Part shown: piece by piece, positions 7,779 through 16,246 of the stretch
Position numbering within the stretch: position 1 is the stretch's first letter
Layout: each line of letters opens with the position of its first letter
NCBI GenBank assembly: GCA_902554705.1
Contig: CACDPP010000010.1
Coordinates: 1-57,420, forward strand
Source of the DNA: Paracoccaceae bacterium
GTDB taxonomy: Bacteria > Pseudomonadota > Alphaproteobacteria > Rhodobacterales > Rhodobacteraceae
Length of the DNA stretch: 57,420 nucleotides
Direction: 5' to 3'
The notes under the pieces: model-generated
The model's input: only the letters and a program-made list of their open reading frames with translations
What the model was told of the DNA's origin: nothing
The model's database searches: none
Made by a program: the position numbers and the translations under genes

Positions 7779-10559
7779 TTAACCCTTCTCATGAGACAAA
7801 ATTTTATCAATGACTTTGTTTATTTTATTAGAAAGATGATGCAACCTTTCTTTAACTTCAGAAAGGGTTTGTTTTTCAAAAATCTCAACCTTGGCCCCGT
7901 TATCTAAAACATCCCAATTTTCAAGCTCAACTTGTCCTTTAAACAAAATATTTAGACCAATTTGCCATGACCATAACTGAGTTGCAGCCGCTTTTATCTC
8001 AAAAAATTCTTGCTGAGTTATGAATTTACCTGAAAAAAGAGCCTCCAGGCCAGCAGCCGTGGAGCGAGAAACAGATCGGTTGACCAAACATCCAGCCTGA
8101 GAAAGTAAATCTATGTCTTGTAAGCGTCCTGGCCCAATCTTAGCATCCCAAGGATTTAAAGACTTTGCTTGAGATATTCTGGCTCTCATATTGATTAGTT
8201 CCTTAAAAATATTTTCTCGATGATAAGATTTTAATACAGAATTTCTGAAATTTTCAAATTCGTTTAACAATAATACTTTTCCCGCCACCGCACGAGCTCT
8301 TGTCAATGCTAGATGCTCCCAAACCCAAGCTTCATTTTTTTGATAATTCTGATAAGAACTCCATGAAGTTGCTACTGGACCTTGGAAACCTGAAGGCCTA
8401 AGTCGCATGTCAATTTCATACAACCGCCCTTCCGTCATTGGTGCTGATATTGCCGTAATAAAAGCTTTTGTTAGGCGAGAATAGTATTGGCGAGCCGAAA
8501 GCGACCTGTCTCCTTCAGATTGATCATTACCGTCCGCATCATAAATTATTATTAAATCGAGGTCTGAATTTGCATGTAATATACCAGAGCCTAAACTGCC
8601 CATACTTATCACAGCTGCTCCATTTCCTGGCTCAGGACCAAATTTTTTAGCAAATTCAAAAAGAACTTCCTTCCAAATAATGCTTAAAGTAATTTCAGCT
8701 AATTCCGCGTATTGAGCCCCTGCTTTTTTCGCACTTATCTGAGATCTCAAGTAATGTACACCAATCTTAAATTGCCATTCTTTGCACCATCGACGCGTTA
8801 AATCCAACTTGGCTTCATAATCCATTTCACTTTTAAGTATTATCTCCAATTCACTTGAGAGGAATTTTCTACTCGGCCAAATTTCCCAAAATTCCGGTGC
8901 AATCACAGAATCCAGAACATCAGTATTTTTGACCAAATATTCTGACAGAGCTCCGGAAGTACCCAAAATATCAATAAGCAAATCTAAAATCTGCTTATTA
9001 TTTTCAAATAGCGAGAATATTTGAATACCCGCAGGTAGCTTTGAAAGAAAATTACCAAATGCCTTTAAAGTTTCTTGAGGTCTAGAAGTTGAATTTATCT
9101 TTTCTAATATCAAAGGCTTTACTCGTTCAAATATAGACATCGCTCTCGCTGTACGCAAAGCTGGAAAACTTGCCCAATTTTTCATTAGATCCTCAAGTTC
9201 TTTTGAAAAGCTTGATCTTTGAATATTCTGACCAGTATTTTGTGGCTCAAAAAAACCTTCAATTGCACTATTAGTTTTACTTAATCTTTCAACTAACTCT
9301 TTCTGCAAATCGTCTTTTTCTGTTCCCATTAAAGATGCAAGGCGGACGAACCCTTGGTCAGAGTTAGGAAGTTCATGGGTCTGTGCATCATTTATCATTT
9401 GCAAGCGATGCTCAATTGTTCGATGAAACCGATAATTTTCAATCAAATCTTTTATTAAAGCTTTTGGTAACCATTTTTTATCAGCGATTGCCCGAAGGGA
9501 AGTGATAGTTGCTTTCGATCGCAGACCTTTATCTCTGCCACCAAAAATAATTTGATGGGTTTGCGTAAAAAATTCTATATCTCTAATTCCTCCTCGCCCA
9601 AGTTTCATATTATGCTGAGGTAAAGTTATATCTCCAATTTTGGTTTTGAAATGATCTCGGATTCTCAGTCGGATGTCATGCGCATCGGAAATTGCAGCGT
9701 AATCAAGATATTTGCGCCAAACAAATGGCTCCATATTTTTTAAAAATTTAATCCCAGCTGAATGGTCACCAGCACAGACTCTAGCTTTTATAAAAGCCGC
9801 CCTCTCCCAAGTTCTGCCGAGGCTAGCGTAGTATCTTTCTGCAGCATCAACACCCATACAGACCGGAGTGACTGATGGATCAGGTCGCAAGCGTAAATCT
9901 GTTCTAAAAACATAACCATCTTTCCCATTTTCATTCAAAATCCGATACATATTTTTCGTTGCATTTATAAAAATGCGCCTCACATTCTGAAAATCCTCAG
10001 GGTGAAATACTTCCTCATCAAAAAAACAAATTAAATCAATGTCTGACGAATAATTAAGCTCAAACGCACCTAGCTTGCCCATGGCTAATATAAAAAAACC
10101 TACTTTATTTGGATCTCCATCGTATTGTTTGGGGAATTTGCCTTTTTTCAATTCCTTTAAAAAGCTCGCACGCCAGGATAAATTTATGGCTTTATCTGCA
10201 AATTCTGACAGATTTTTTGTAACTACCTCAAGAGGCCAAGTATCAGCTAAATCGTTCAGGGCAATCCAGAGGGCTGCTCTTCTTTTGGCTATCCTTAGTT
10301 TTAAATATAGCGAGTCATAAGTCTCTGATTTTAAGGACTCCAACAGAGATAAAATGTGAAAATCTTTATTACGTACAGTATTCACCAACCAAGTTTTCTC
10401 TTTTAGTATCTGAGAATATAAGTATGGACTGCAAGATGCCACCGAAGCAAAAAAAGTTCTCAATTTTTCTGAGCTCTCGGGAAATAAGTTACAAATCTCT
10501 TGGGCTATTCGTTGATCAAAAACCTTGGGAACTCGTTTAGGCTTCAACTCAAATGTCAT
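7779..10559 (-). CDS. glnE: Bifunctional glutamine synthetase adenylyltransferase/adenylyl-removing enzyme
   Basis: A 926-residue protein carrying the two nucleotidyltransferase domains of GlnE. The N-terminal adenylyl-removing domain has SSDIDL at 171-176, and the C-terminal adenylyltransferase domain has NSDLDL about 675. A PII-responsive linker lies between them. It adenylylates or deadenylylates glutamine synthetase (GlnA), tuning nitrogen assimilation to the glutamine/2-oxoglutarate state relayed by PII. Length matches the family (about 930-950). ATG 10559 is preceded by a sigma-70-like promoter (10590-10618). The downstream 92-residue gene is probably in the same transcript. Confidence 0.97.
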   Translation of the reverse strand: MTFELKPKRVPKVFDQRIAQEICNLFPESSEKLRTFFASVASCSPYLYSQILKEKTWLVNTVRNKDFHILSLLESLKSETYDSLYLKLRIAKRRAALWIALNDLADTWPLEVVTKNLSEFADKAINLSWRASFLKELKKGKFPKQYDGDPNKVGFFILAMGKLGAFELNYSSDIDLICFFDEEVFHPEDFQNVRRIFINATKNMYRILNENGKDGYVFRTDLRLRPDPSVTPVCMGVDAAERYYASLGRTWERAAFIKARVCAGDHSAGIKFLKNMEPFVWRKYLDYAAISDAHDIRLRIRDHFKTKIGDITLPQHNMKLGRGGIRDIEFFTQTHQIIFGGRDKGLRSKATITSLRAIADKKWLPKALIKDLIENYRFHRTIEHRLQMINDAQTHELPNSDQGFVRLASLMGTEKDDLQKELVERLSKTNSAIEGFFEPQNTGQNIQRSSFSKELEDLMKNWASFPALRTARAMSIFERVKPLILEKINSTSRPQETLKAFGNFLSKLPAGIQIFSLFENNKQILDLLIDILGTSGALSEYLVKNTDVLDSVIAPEFWEIWPSRKFLSSELEIILKSEMDYEAKLDLTRRWCKEWQFKIGVHYLRSQISAKKAGAQYAELAEITLSIIWKEVLFEFAKKFGPEPGNGAAVISMGSLGSGILHANSDLDLIIIYDADGNDQSEGDRSLSARQYYSRLTKAFITAISAPMTEGRLYEIDMRLRPSGFQGPVATSWSSYQNYQKNEAWVWEHLALTRARAVAGKVLLLNEFENFRNSVLKSYHRENIFKELINMRARISQAKSLNPWDAKIGPGRLQDIDLLSQAGCLVNRSVSRSTAAGLEALFSGKFITQQEFFEIKAAATQLWSWQIGLNILFKGQVELENWDVLDNGAKVEIFEKQTLSEVKERLHHLSNKINKVIDKILSHEKG

Positions 10560-10589
10560 TAAATTGATCTTTCACCTCAGTGTGGCCGT

Positions 10590-10618
10590 AGTATGAAGAA
10601 ATTTAGCCAATCCGTCAA
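10590..10618 (-). promoter_or_regulatory. Candidate sigma-70 promoter of glnE
   Basis: On the minus strand TTGACG (10618-10613) and CATACT (10595-10590) are separated by exactly 17 bp, upstream of the glnE ATG at 10559. The match is 5/6 at -35 and 4/6 at -10. The rest of the 198-bp gap between the divergent glnE and bpt shows nothing I can name. Confidence 0.45.
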
Positions 10619-10757
10619 AGACCGTATTTTAACTATTTTTAAAGCTTAAAATAGCCAGATATGAGGTCTTGGATAAATTTATATAGATAAAACAGAATAT
10701 TGTCGTTTAAATCCTAAACTTTATTGCTACAGCAAAAAAAATGTCTAGAATGCTGGC

Positions 10758-11567
10758 ATGCGTCACACTTTACCACTAGCACCTCAGTTTTACGTAACCG
10801 CACCTCAGGTATGTCCCTATCTGCCTGATAGAATTGAGCGAAAACTATTTACATCTATACAAGGCGATGATGCACAGTTGCTAAATGATTCACTGTCACA
10901 ACAAGGCTTTCGTCGATCCCAGAATATACTGTATAGACCTTCATGCAACGAATGCTCAGCTTGTTTATCTGCGCGCATTAATGTTAAAAAATTTACTCCT
11001 TCTAAAAGTCAGAAAAAAATAATTCGGCGAAACAAAGGTTCAACCCGTAGATCGAGCAGCCCTTGGGCAACGGAGGAGCAATACGATCTTTTTCAAAAGT
11101 ACCTGCAAAAACGCCATGCCAAAGGTGGTATGGCGGATATGGATGTATTTGAATTTGCAGCGATGATTGAGGAGTCGACCATAGAAACACGCATAGTAGA
11201 ATATCATAATAAAAATTTATTAGAGAGTGTGTGTTTAACAGATTTTCTTAGTGATGGCCTCAGTATGGTCTACTCTTTTTTTGATCCAGATAAATCCAAA
11301 AAATCTTTGGGTACCTTCATGATTTTGGATCATATAGCATTAGCTTTAGAGCTAGGAGTCCCTTATCTTTATTTAGGTTATTGGGTCCCAGGTAGCTCTA
11401 AAATGGATTATAAAGTCAATTTTAAAGGTGTTGAGATTTTCCAAAATAACGCTTGGCAACCACTTTCTGAGGTTGAAAAATCTACTCTTGAATTGCACCC
11501 ACTGAATACAGCACCTGTTTCCGAGCAAGTATCTTCTTTGTCATTGCCAGATAGCATCATATCTTAA
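10758..11567 (+). CDS. bpt: Aspartate/glutamate leucyltransferase (N-end rule, Bpt)
   Basis: A 269-residue member of the ATE family in its bacterial Bpt form. It transfers leucine from leucyl-tRNA to proteins with N-terminal Asp or Glu, marking them for ClpS/ClpAP degradation. The N-terminal region has the cysteine cluster (CPYLPDR near residue 18 and CNECSACL near residue 56) and the core motif LYRPSC. The C-terminal GNAT-like half contains [14 protein letters not shown] and the [14 protein letters not shown] run. Length is normal for Bpt and much shorter than eukaryotic ATE1. It stands alone in front of the Fe-S/tpiA group and is divergent from glnE. Confidence 0.93.
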   Translation: MRHTLPLAPQFYVTAPQVCPYLPDRIERKLFTSIQGDDAQLLNDSLSQQGFRRSQNILYRPSCNECSACLSARINVKKFTPSKSQKKIIRRNKGSTRRSSSPWATEEQYDLFQKYLQKRHAKGGMADMDVFEFAAMIEESTIETRIVEYHNKNLLESVCLTDFLSDGLSMVYSFFDPDKSKKSLGTFMILDHIALALELGVPYLYLGYWVPGSSKMDYKVNFKGVEIFQNNAWQPLSEVEKSTLELHPLNTAPVSEQVSSLSLPDSIIS

Positions 11568-11621
11568 TCGTTACTCTGGACGCAGAGGGCCAGATACCTT
11601 ATATAAACACTCAAGATAACA

Positions 11622-11996
11622 ATGAGTTCGCTAATGAATGACCTAGGCACACCAATGGAAGGCTCTCCGTTGATTACCCCGTCTTCGACGGATCACCCAC
11701 TATACAATTCAATTGTCGATGCTTGCCGAACAGTATTTGACCCAGAAATTCCTGTAAATATTTATGATTTGGGCCTTATATATACCATCGAAATCACTGA
11801 AGATAACGATGTTAGTATAATCATGTCATTAACGGCTCCAGGGTGCCCAGTGGCCGGCGAAATGCCCGGATGGGTAGAAGATGCTATAAATGGAACAGGC
11901 GGAGTAAGACAAGTCTCTGTTGACCTAACTTGGGAACCACCGTGGGGAATGGATATGATGAGTGACGAGGCTCGCCTTGAACTAGGATTTATGTAG
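11622..11996 (+). CDS. sufT: SufT-type Fe-S assembly protein (MIP18/DUF59)
   Basis: A 124-residue protein with a MIP18 domain after a short variable N-terminus. Family hallmarks are DPEIPVNIYDLGLIY (about residues 45-59) and the conserved cysteine in LTAPGCPVAGEMP (about residue 83). SufT-like proteins act in maturation or repair of Fe-S proteins. The next gene, 13 bp downstream, is an A-type Fe-S carrier, which supports this. ATG 11622 is used; ATG 11634 is an alternative that would remove four residues. This domain also occurs in phenylacetate PaaD, but no paa genes are nearby. Confidence 0.88.
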   Translation: MSSLMNDLGTPMEGSPLITPSSTDHPLYNSIVDACRTVFDPEIPVNIYDLGLIYTIEITEDNDVSIIMSLTAPGCPVAGEMPGWVEDAINGTGGVRQVSVDLTWEPPWGMDMMSDEARLELGFM

Positions 11997-12009
11997 GTAG
12001 ATAAATAAA

Positions 12010-12360
12010 ATGTTTGCTATCCCAGGACAAAATGCAATTAAGTTGACCACTACCGCTGTGTCACAAATAAATAAATTAATGGAGGCTAATAAATACTTTG
12101 GCTTGAGAGTTGGCGTTAAAAAAGGTGGATGCGCAGGCATGGAATATACGATGGAGTATGTTACAGAGCCCGATCAGAATGATGAAATTATAGAGCAAGA
12201 CGGAGTACGAGTACTTATTGCACCAATGGCTCAAATGTTTCTTTTTGGGACAGAAATTGATTATGAAACCTCATTACTTGAATCAGGGTTTAAATTTAAA
12301 AATCCAAACGTCACCGAAGCATGCGGCTGTGGAGAGTCAATCAAATTCGAAAATATGTGA
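12010..12360 (+). CDS. A-type Fe-S cluster carrier (HesB/IscA/SufA family)
   Basis: A 116-residue protein with the three conserved cysteines of A-type carriers: one in KKGGCAGMEY (about residue 41) and the CGCG pair near the C-terminus (residues 107 and 109). Such proteins accept [2Fe-2S] or [4Fe-4S] clusters from the Suf/Isc scaffold and hand them to apoproteins. It directly follows the SufT-like gene, forming a two-gene maturation unit. Possible clients in this window include the Fe-S subunits of complex I and the Edd dehydratase. SufA and ErpA identity cannot be separated here. Confidence 0.9.
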   Translation: MFAIPGQNAIKLTTTAVSQINKLMEANKYFGLRVGVKKGGCAGMEYTMEYVTEPDQNDEIIEQDGVRVLIAPMAQMFLFGTEIDYETSLLESGFKFKNPNVTEACGCGESIKFENM

Positions 12361-12425
12361 ATTAACTTTCAAGCATAAAAATTTGAAAAATAAAATTTGT
12401 CCCAAAAATTCGAAAAGAGGCTTAG

Positions 12426-13166
12426 ATGTCTAAATTAGTTGCCGGTAATTGGAAAATGTTTGGCAATAAAGCAATGATTGCCGACATAAAAAAGATCGAT
12501 CAATATTGCAAAGAAAAAACTTGCGAAGTTGCAATATGCCCTCCCTTTCCACTAATTTCGGCTGCGCATGAACAAACCAAAAATATAAAAATCGGAGCAC
12601 AAAATTGTCACATTAATATAAATGGGGCTCATACGGGTGAAGTATCGGCAGAAATGCTCATCGAAGTGGGTGCTCAACTTATACTTGTGGGGCACTCGGA
12701 GCGTCGCCAAGATAATTATGAAACGAATGATATAGTTAAACTTAAATCAGAAGCTGTTCATAGAGCAGGAGCAACAGCAGTCGTTTGCATTGGCGAAACA
12801 TTGGAAGAAAGAACAGCAGATAAAACACTCTCCGTGTTACAAGAGCAAATGCTTAAATCGCTTCCTAAAAATATTACCCCAATAAATACCGTCGTTGCTT
12901 ATGAGCCTGTATGGGCAATAGGTACAGGGCTGGTTCCAGAGACAGATCAAATTCGCTCTGCACATGCATTTATAAGAGGATTTTTAGCGAGCACTTACGG
13001 AGCTGAAGCCCATAGTGTAAAAATTTTATATGGCGGGTCTGTGAAAGGTTCCAACGCAAAAGAAATATTTTCGATATCAAATGTAAATGGGGCTTTAGTT
13101 GGGGGAGCCAGTCTTAAAAGCGATGATTTTATAGAAATAATTAAAGCTGCATCAAATTCAATATAA
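12426..13166 (+). CDS. tpiA: Triosephosphate isomerase
   Basis: A 246-residue TIM-barrel enzyme interconverting dihydroxyacetone phosphate and glyceraldehyde-3-phosphate. The substrate lysine in NWKMFG (about residue 10), the electrophile histidine in VGHSERR (about residue 89), the catalytic glutamate in AYEPVWAIGTG (about residue 160) and the phosphate loop YGGSVKG (about 203) are intact. An AAAAGAGG ribosome-binding site precedes ATG 12426. No copy of the palindrome seen before eno and edd occurs in its 65-bp upstream gap. The P450 gene follows within 40 bp. Confidence 0.97.
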   Translation: MSKLVAGNWKMFGNKAMIADIKKIDQYCKEKTCEVAICPPFPLISAAHEQTKNIKIGAQNCHININGAHTGEVSAEMLIEVGAQLILVGHSERRQDNYETNDIVKLKSEAVHRAGATAVVCIGETLEERTADKTLSVLQEQMLKSLPKNITPINTVVAYEPVWAIGTGLVPETDQIRSAHAFIRGFLASTYGAEAHSVKILYGGSVKGSNAKEIFSISNVNGALVGGASLKSDDFIEIIKAASNSI

Positions 13167-13204
13167 GCAATGTGAAAGATTTCTTTCACTATTTAAGAGG
13201 GCAA

Positions 13205-14398
13205 ATGTTACCAAAAGTTGCACAATCTCCAACAAATGATGATTTTGTTCAAAATCCCTACCCTTTTTATGAAACCTGTTTAGCCAAAGGAGGTAAAGTC
13301 TTTTGGGAGGATTATAACATGGTTTCCTTGTTTAAGTATAATGATGTTTCCAATATTCTTAAAGACAGGAGATTTGGTCGCGAATGTCCAGAAGAGAAAA
13401 AACAAGGCCATCGTAAGGAATTAGCACCCTTTTACGAACTGGAAGACCATTCAATGCTCCAATTAGAACCGCCTAAACACACTCGTCTCCGTGGCCTAGT
13501 CTTAAGAGCGTTTACAAGTCGAAAAGTTAATTCAATGGCTGCAGAGATTGAAACTTTATGCGCCCAACTGATGCAAAATTTTTCCAGCAATCAAGTAAAT
13601 ATACTTAACGAGTATGCCAATAAAATCCCTGTCATCATTATTGCTAGGCTCTTAGGGGTTCCAGAGGAAATGAGTGACCAGCTACTAAGATGGTCTAACG
13701 ATATGGTTATGATGTATCAAGCGCGGCGCACAGAGGAACACGAGGAACGCGCCATTAAAGCTTCCAAAGAGTTTTCCGTATTTATGCGAAGTTATGTTGA
13801 GGAACGCCGAAGTAAACCTAAAGATGATTTAATTACTCATTTGATTTCCGCCGAAGAAAACGGCGAAAAATTAACAACAGACGAACTGATTACCACCTGT
13901 ATCCTTTTGCTAAATGCTGGACATGAGGCAACGGTTCACTCTTTGGGAAATGGTATTAAAGTCCTACTGGAAAACAAAAAAATTATGATTGACTGGCAAA
14001 GTGAAATAAAAATCAATCAGCTTATCGAGGAGATTTTAAGATTTGACCCTCCACTACATATATTTACTCGCTATGCCTATGATCAGATTGATCTTGGCGA
14101 TTGTACCTTAAATAAAGGTGACGAAGTTGCACTAGTTTTAGGTGCAACTGGAAGAGATAAAACTTTTTGGAGCGATCCTGAGTACTTTGATCCTAATAGA
14201 GTTATCAAAAAAAATACGGCGTTTGGCGGTGGTATTCATTTCTGTGTAGGGGCAACTCTTGCTCGTCTAGAAATGCAGATAGCTTTGCCAATGTTATTCA
14301 CAAAATATCCTAAAATTGAGTTAGCAGAAAATCCTCGTTACGCTGATGTTTACCATTTCCATGGATTGGAAAAATTATTAATCACTTTGAAAGGTTAG
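13205..14398 (+). CDS. Cytochrome P450, bacterial class I type
   Basis: A 397-residue soluble P450 with all diagnostic motifs: I-helix AGHEAT for oxygen activation, the ExxR pair in EEILRF, and the heme-binding loop FGGGIHFCVG with ligand cysteine 347. It should oxidise a small organic substrate using electrons from a ferredoxin; the substrate is unknown. I chose ATG 13205 (MLPKVAQSPT) because it resembles relatives and follows an AAGAGGG site. A GTG at 13172, just after tpiA, would add 11 residues and has no visible ribosome site. A ferredoxin-NADP reductase gene follows, but no ferredoxin gene is present. Confidence 0.92.
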   Translation: MLPKVAQSPTNDDFVQNPYPFYETCLAKGGKVFWEDYNMVSLFKYNDVSNILKDRRFGRECPEEKKQGHRKELAPFYELEDHSMLQLEPPKHTRLRGLVLRAFTSRKVNSMAAEIETLCAQLMQNFSSNQVNILNEYANKIPVIIIARLLGVPEEMSDQLLRWSNDMVMMYQARRTEEHEERAIKASKEFSVFMRSYVEERRSKPKDDLITHLISAEENGEKLTTDELITTCILLLNAGHEATVHSLGNGIKVLLENKKIMIDWQSEIKINQLIEEILRFDPPLHIFTRYAYDQIDLGDCTLNKGDEVALVLGATGRDKTFWSDPEYFDPNRVIKKNTAFGGGIHFCVGATLARLEMQIALPMLFTKYPKIELAENPRYADVYHFHGLEKLLITLKG

Positions 14399-14603
14399 CT
14401 TTTGCGTTTTTTTAATCTTTGAATTAGTTAAAACCCTTCTAAGCTTCTAAATTTATCCTTCTAGATCAATCAGAGATACAAAAAATCTTTAAATTGAAAA
14501 ATCATTCTCTAAACAAAACTTTTTTACATTTTTTAGGTGCATTAAACTAGATAAGTCTGCTATCTACCTTACAGATTAGTAAAAAATTAACAGGCTTAGA
14601 AAA

Positions 14604-15410
14604 GTGAATGCTCCAAAGATAACGCCTACACTTCCAGACGCACAAACTGTAATTGGAGTCCAACATTATACAGATCGATTGTTTTCTTTTAAAGTTACGC
14701 GCCCCAAAACACTACGCTTTCGGTCTGGTGAGTTTGTTATGATTGGATTGCTAAAAGAAGACGGAAAGCCCTTACTTCGAGCCTACTCAATCGCCTCTCC
14801 TGCATGGGATGATGAATTGGAATTCTACTCCATAAAAGTTCAAGACGGCCCACTGACATCTAAGCTTCAACATGTTAAAAAAGGTGATCAAATTATTCTC
14901 AGGCCGAAACCAGTAGGAACATTGGTTCATGACGCACTACTGCCTGGAAAAAGAATTTGGTTCTTCGCAACTGGAACGGGAATTGCGCCCTTTGCATCGC
15001 TTTTAAGAGAGCCTCAAACCTATGAGGACTATGAACAAATAATTTTGACCCATACCTGTCGTGACATCAATGAATTGACTTATGGAGAAAATTTAATTCA
15101 GGAGATTAAAAAAGGTGATATAATGTCAGAATTAGTTGGCACTGACGCTATAGAAAAGCTAATTTACTATCCCACCACCACTAGAGACCCAAGTAATCAA
15201 ATGGGCCGTATTACAGATTTGCTCGAAAATGGAAAATTACTTAAAGACTTAGGCATAGAGAGTATTTCAAAAGAAACTGACCGTGCAATGGTATGTGGGT
15301 CTATTGGCTTAAATACAGATTTAAAGAAAATCTTTGAAAGATTTGGACTTAAAGAAGGGGCTAATTCAGAGCCCGCCCATTACGTTGTAGAAAAAGCTTT
15401 CGTAGGATGA
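14604..15410 (+). CDS. fpr: Ferredoxin-NADP(+) reductase (Fpr type)
   Basis: A 268-residue flavoenzyme with an N-terminal FAD-binding barrel (RSGEFVMIGL and RAYSIASP, about residues 38-68) and a C-terminal NADP-binding domain (FFATGTGIAPFASLL about 120, VCGSIGLNTD about 230). It ends in EKAFVG, the terminal aromatic region typical of bacterial FNRs. It shuttles electrons between NADPH and ferredoxin or flavodoxin, serving Fe-S assembly, stress responses and possibly the upstream P450. The start is a GTG at 14604. The preceding 205-bp gap is AT-rich with no clear terminator or strong promoter, so cotranscription with the P450 is uncertain. Confidence 0.93.
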   Translation: MNAPKITPTLPDAQTVIGVQHYTDRLFSFKVTRPKTLRFRSGEFVMIGLLKEDGKPLLRAYSIASPAWDDELEFYSIKVQDGPLTSKLQHVKKGDQIILRPKPVGTLVHDALLPGKRIWFFATGTGIAPFASLLREPQTYEDYEQIILTHTCRDINELTYGENLIQEIKKGDIMSELVGTDAIEKLIYYPTTTRDPSNQMGRITDLLENGKLLKDLGIESISKETDRAMVCGSIGLNTDLKKIFERFGLKEGANSEPAHYVVEKAFVG

Positions 15411-15479
15411 TTATTAAAAATAAAACCTATCTAATTGGCAAAATAATTAAAAATTATCCTTATAAAGAAAAATTTCACC

Positions 15480-15508
15480 TTGAAAGAGCAAAACAGCATC
15501 ACTATTTT
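15480..15508 (+). promoter_or_regulatory. Candidate strong sigma-70 promoter of infC
   Basis: TTGAAA (15480-15485) and TATTTT (15503-15508) are separated by exactly 17 bp. Transcription would start near 15515, giving a short leader of about 32 nt to the ATA start codon. The -10 lies inside the right arm of a 9-bp inverted repeat (15437-15445 with 15503-15511). Confidence 0.5.
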
Positions 15509-15534
15509 GCCCTGTAATATATAGAAACTAATAA

Positions 15535-15549
15535 AGGAACAAAGCAATA
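15535..15549 (+). promoter_or_regulatory. Ribosome-binding site and ATA start codon of infC
   Basis: AGGA at 15535-15538, eight bases before ATA at 15547-15549, decides the start. Between the in-frame TAA (15532-15534) and the conserved IF3 N-terminus the only codons are AGG, AAC, AAA, GCA and ATA, so no standard start codon exists. Confidence 0.85.
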
Positions 15550-16095
15550 GCCCGTAAACCGCATAACGCGCCCCCCTCGCGCGAAACTGGACCCAGAGTA
15601 AACGATGGCATCCAGAGTTCAGAAATCCGATTAATAGGCGCTGAAGGAGAGAATGAAGGGGTAGTTTCCCCAGAAAAAGCACTCTTAATGGCAGAAGACG
15701 TTGGCTTAGATTTAGTCGAAATTTCACCTAACGCTAGCCCACCAGTTTGTAAAATTATGGATTTTGGAAAGTATAAATATGAACAACAAAAACGTGAATC
15801 TGAGGCTCGTAAGAAACAAAAAATAATTGAAGTTAAAGAAATAAAATTCAGACCTGGAACTGATATACATGATTATGATGTAAAAATGAGAAGCGTGTAT
15901 AAATTTCTTGAAAATGGGGACAAAGTAAAAATTACTATGCGGTTTAGAGGTAGGGAAATGGCCCACCAAGAGCTTGGTATAGAATTACTCGAAAGGGTAG
16001 CTGACGATGTTAAAGACCATGGAAAGGTTGAAAATATACCGAAACTAGAGGGGCGGCAGATGACCATGATGATAGGCCCTATGCCAACTAAGTAA
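15547..16095 (+). CDS. infC: Translation initiation factor IF-3, ATA start codon
   Basis: A 182-residue IF3 that binds the 30S subunit, prevents premature joining of 50S and proofreads the start codon and initiator tRNA. The N-domain ([16 protein letters not shown], then [24 protein letters not shown]) and C-domain ([30 protein letters not shown]) are complete. The first ATG in frame (15688) would delete most of the N-domain. Conserved residues start at ATA 15547 (ARKPHNAPP), an in-frame stop lies at 15532, and AGGA at 15535-15538 is spaced 8 nt from the ATA. IF3 represses its own message through non-AUG starts in enteric bacteria (AUU in E. coli). Confidence 0.93.
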   Translation: MARKPHNAPPSRETGPRVNDGIQSSEIRLIGAEGENEGVVSPEKALLMAEDVGLDLVEISPNASPPVCKIMDFGKYKYEQQKRESEARKKQKIIEVKEIKFRPGTDIHDYDVKMRSVYKFLENGDKVKITMRFRGREMAHQELGIELLERVADDVKDHGKVENIPKLEGRQMTMMIGPMPTK

Positions 16096-16123
16096 AGCTA
16101 AACTGACAAATTATCAAAGATTT

Positions 16124-16156
16124 AAGGCGTTTTAACGTCTTATTTATTTTATTTAT
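16124..16156 (+). terminator. Intrinsic terminator after infC
   Basis: AAGGCGTT and AACGTCTT (16124-16141) form a hairpin of about six to eight pairs with one G-U, followed by ATTTATTTTATTTAT. It lies 28 bp past the infC stop, in the 151-bp gap between convergent infC and xdhC. The rest of the gap is plain AT-rich sequence. Confidence 0.6.
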
Positions 16157-16246
16157 CGTTCAAATTAGAGTATTAAAAATTTAATTATTGTTTAGCTCTT
16201 AATCTAAATCAATTGAACAAGTAACCAGCTGTTTTCTTCTTTTACA

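Noticed and set aside
14399-14603. Possible small RNA or hidden gene in the 205-bp gap before fpr
   Set aside because: Only AT-rich sequence with short CTTCTA repeats; no stable hairpin, promoter pair or open frame that I could support.
15688-16095. infC starting at the first in-frame ATG
   Set aside because: It would remove most of the conserved N-domain, which is encoded in frame upstream back to ATA 15547.
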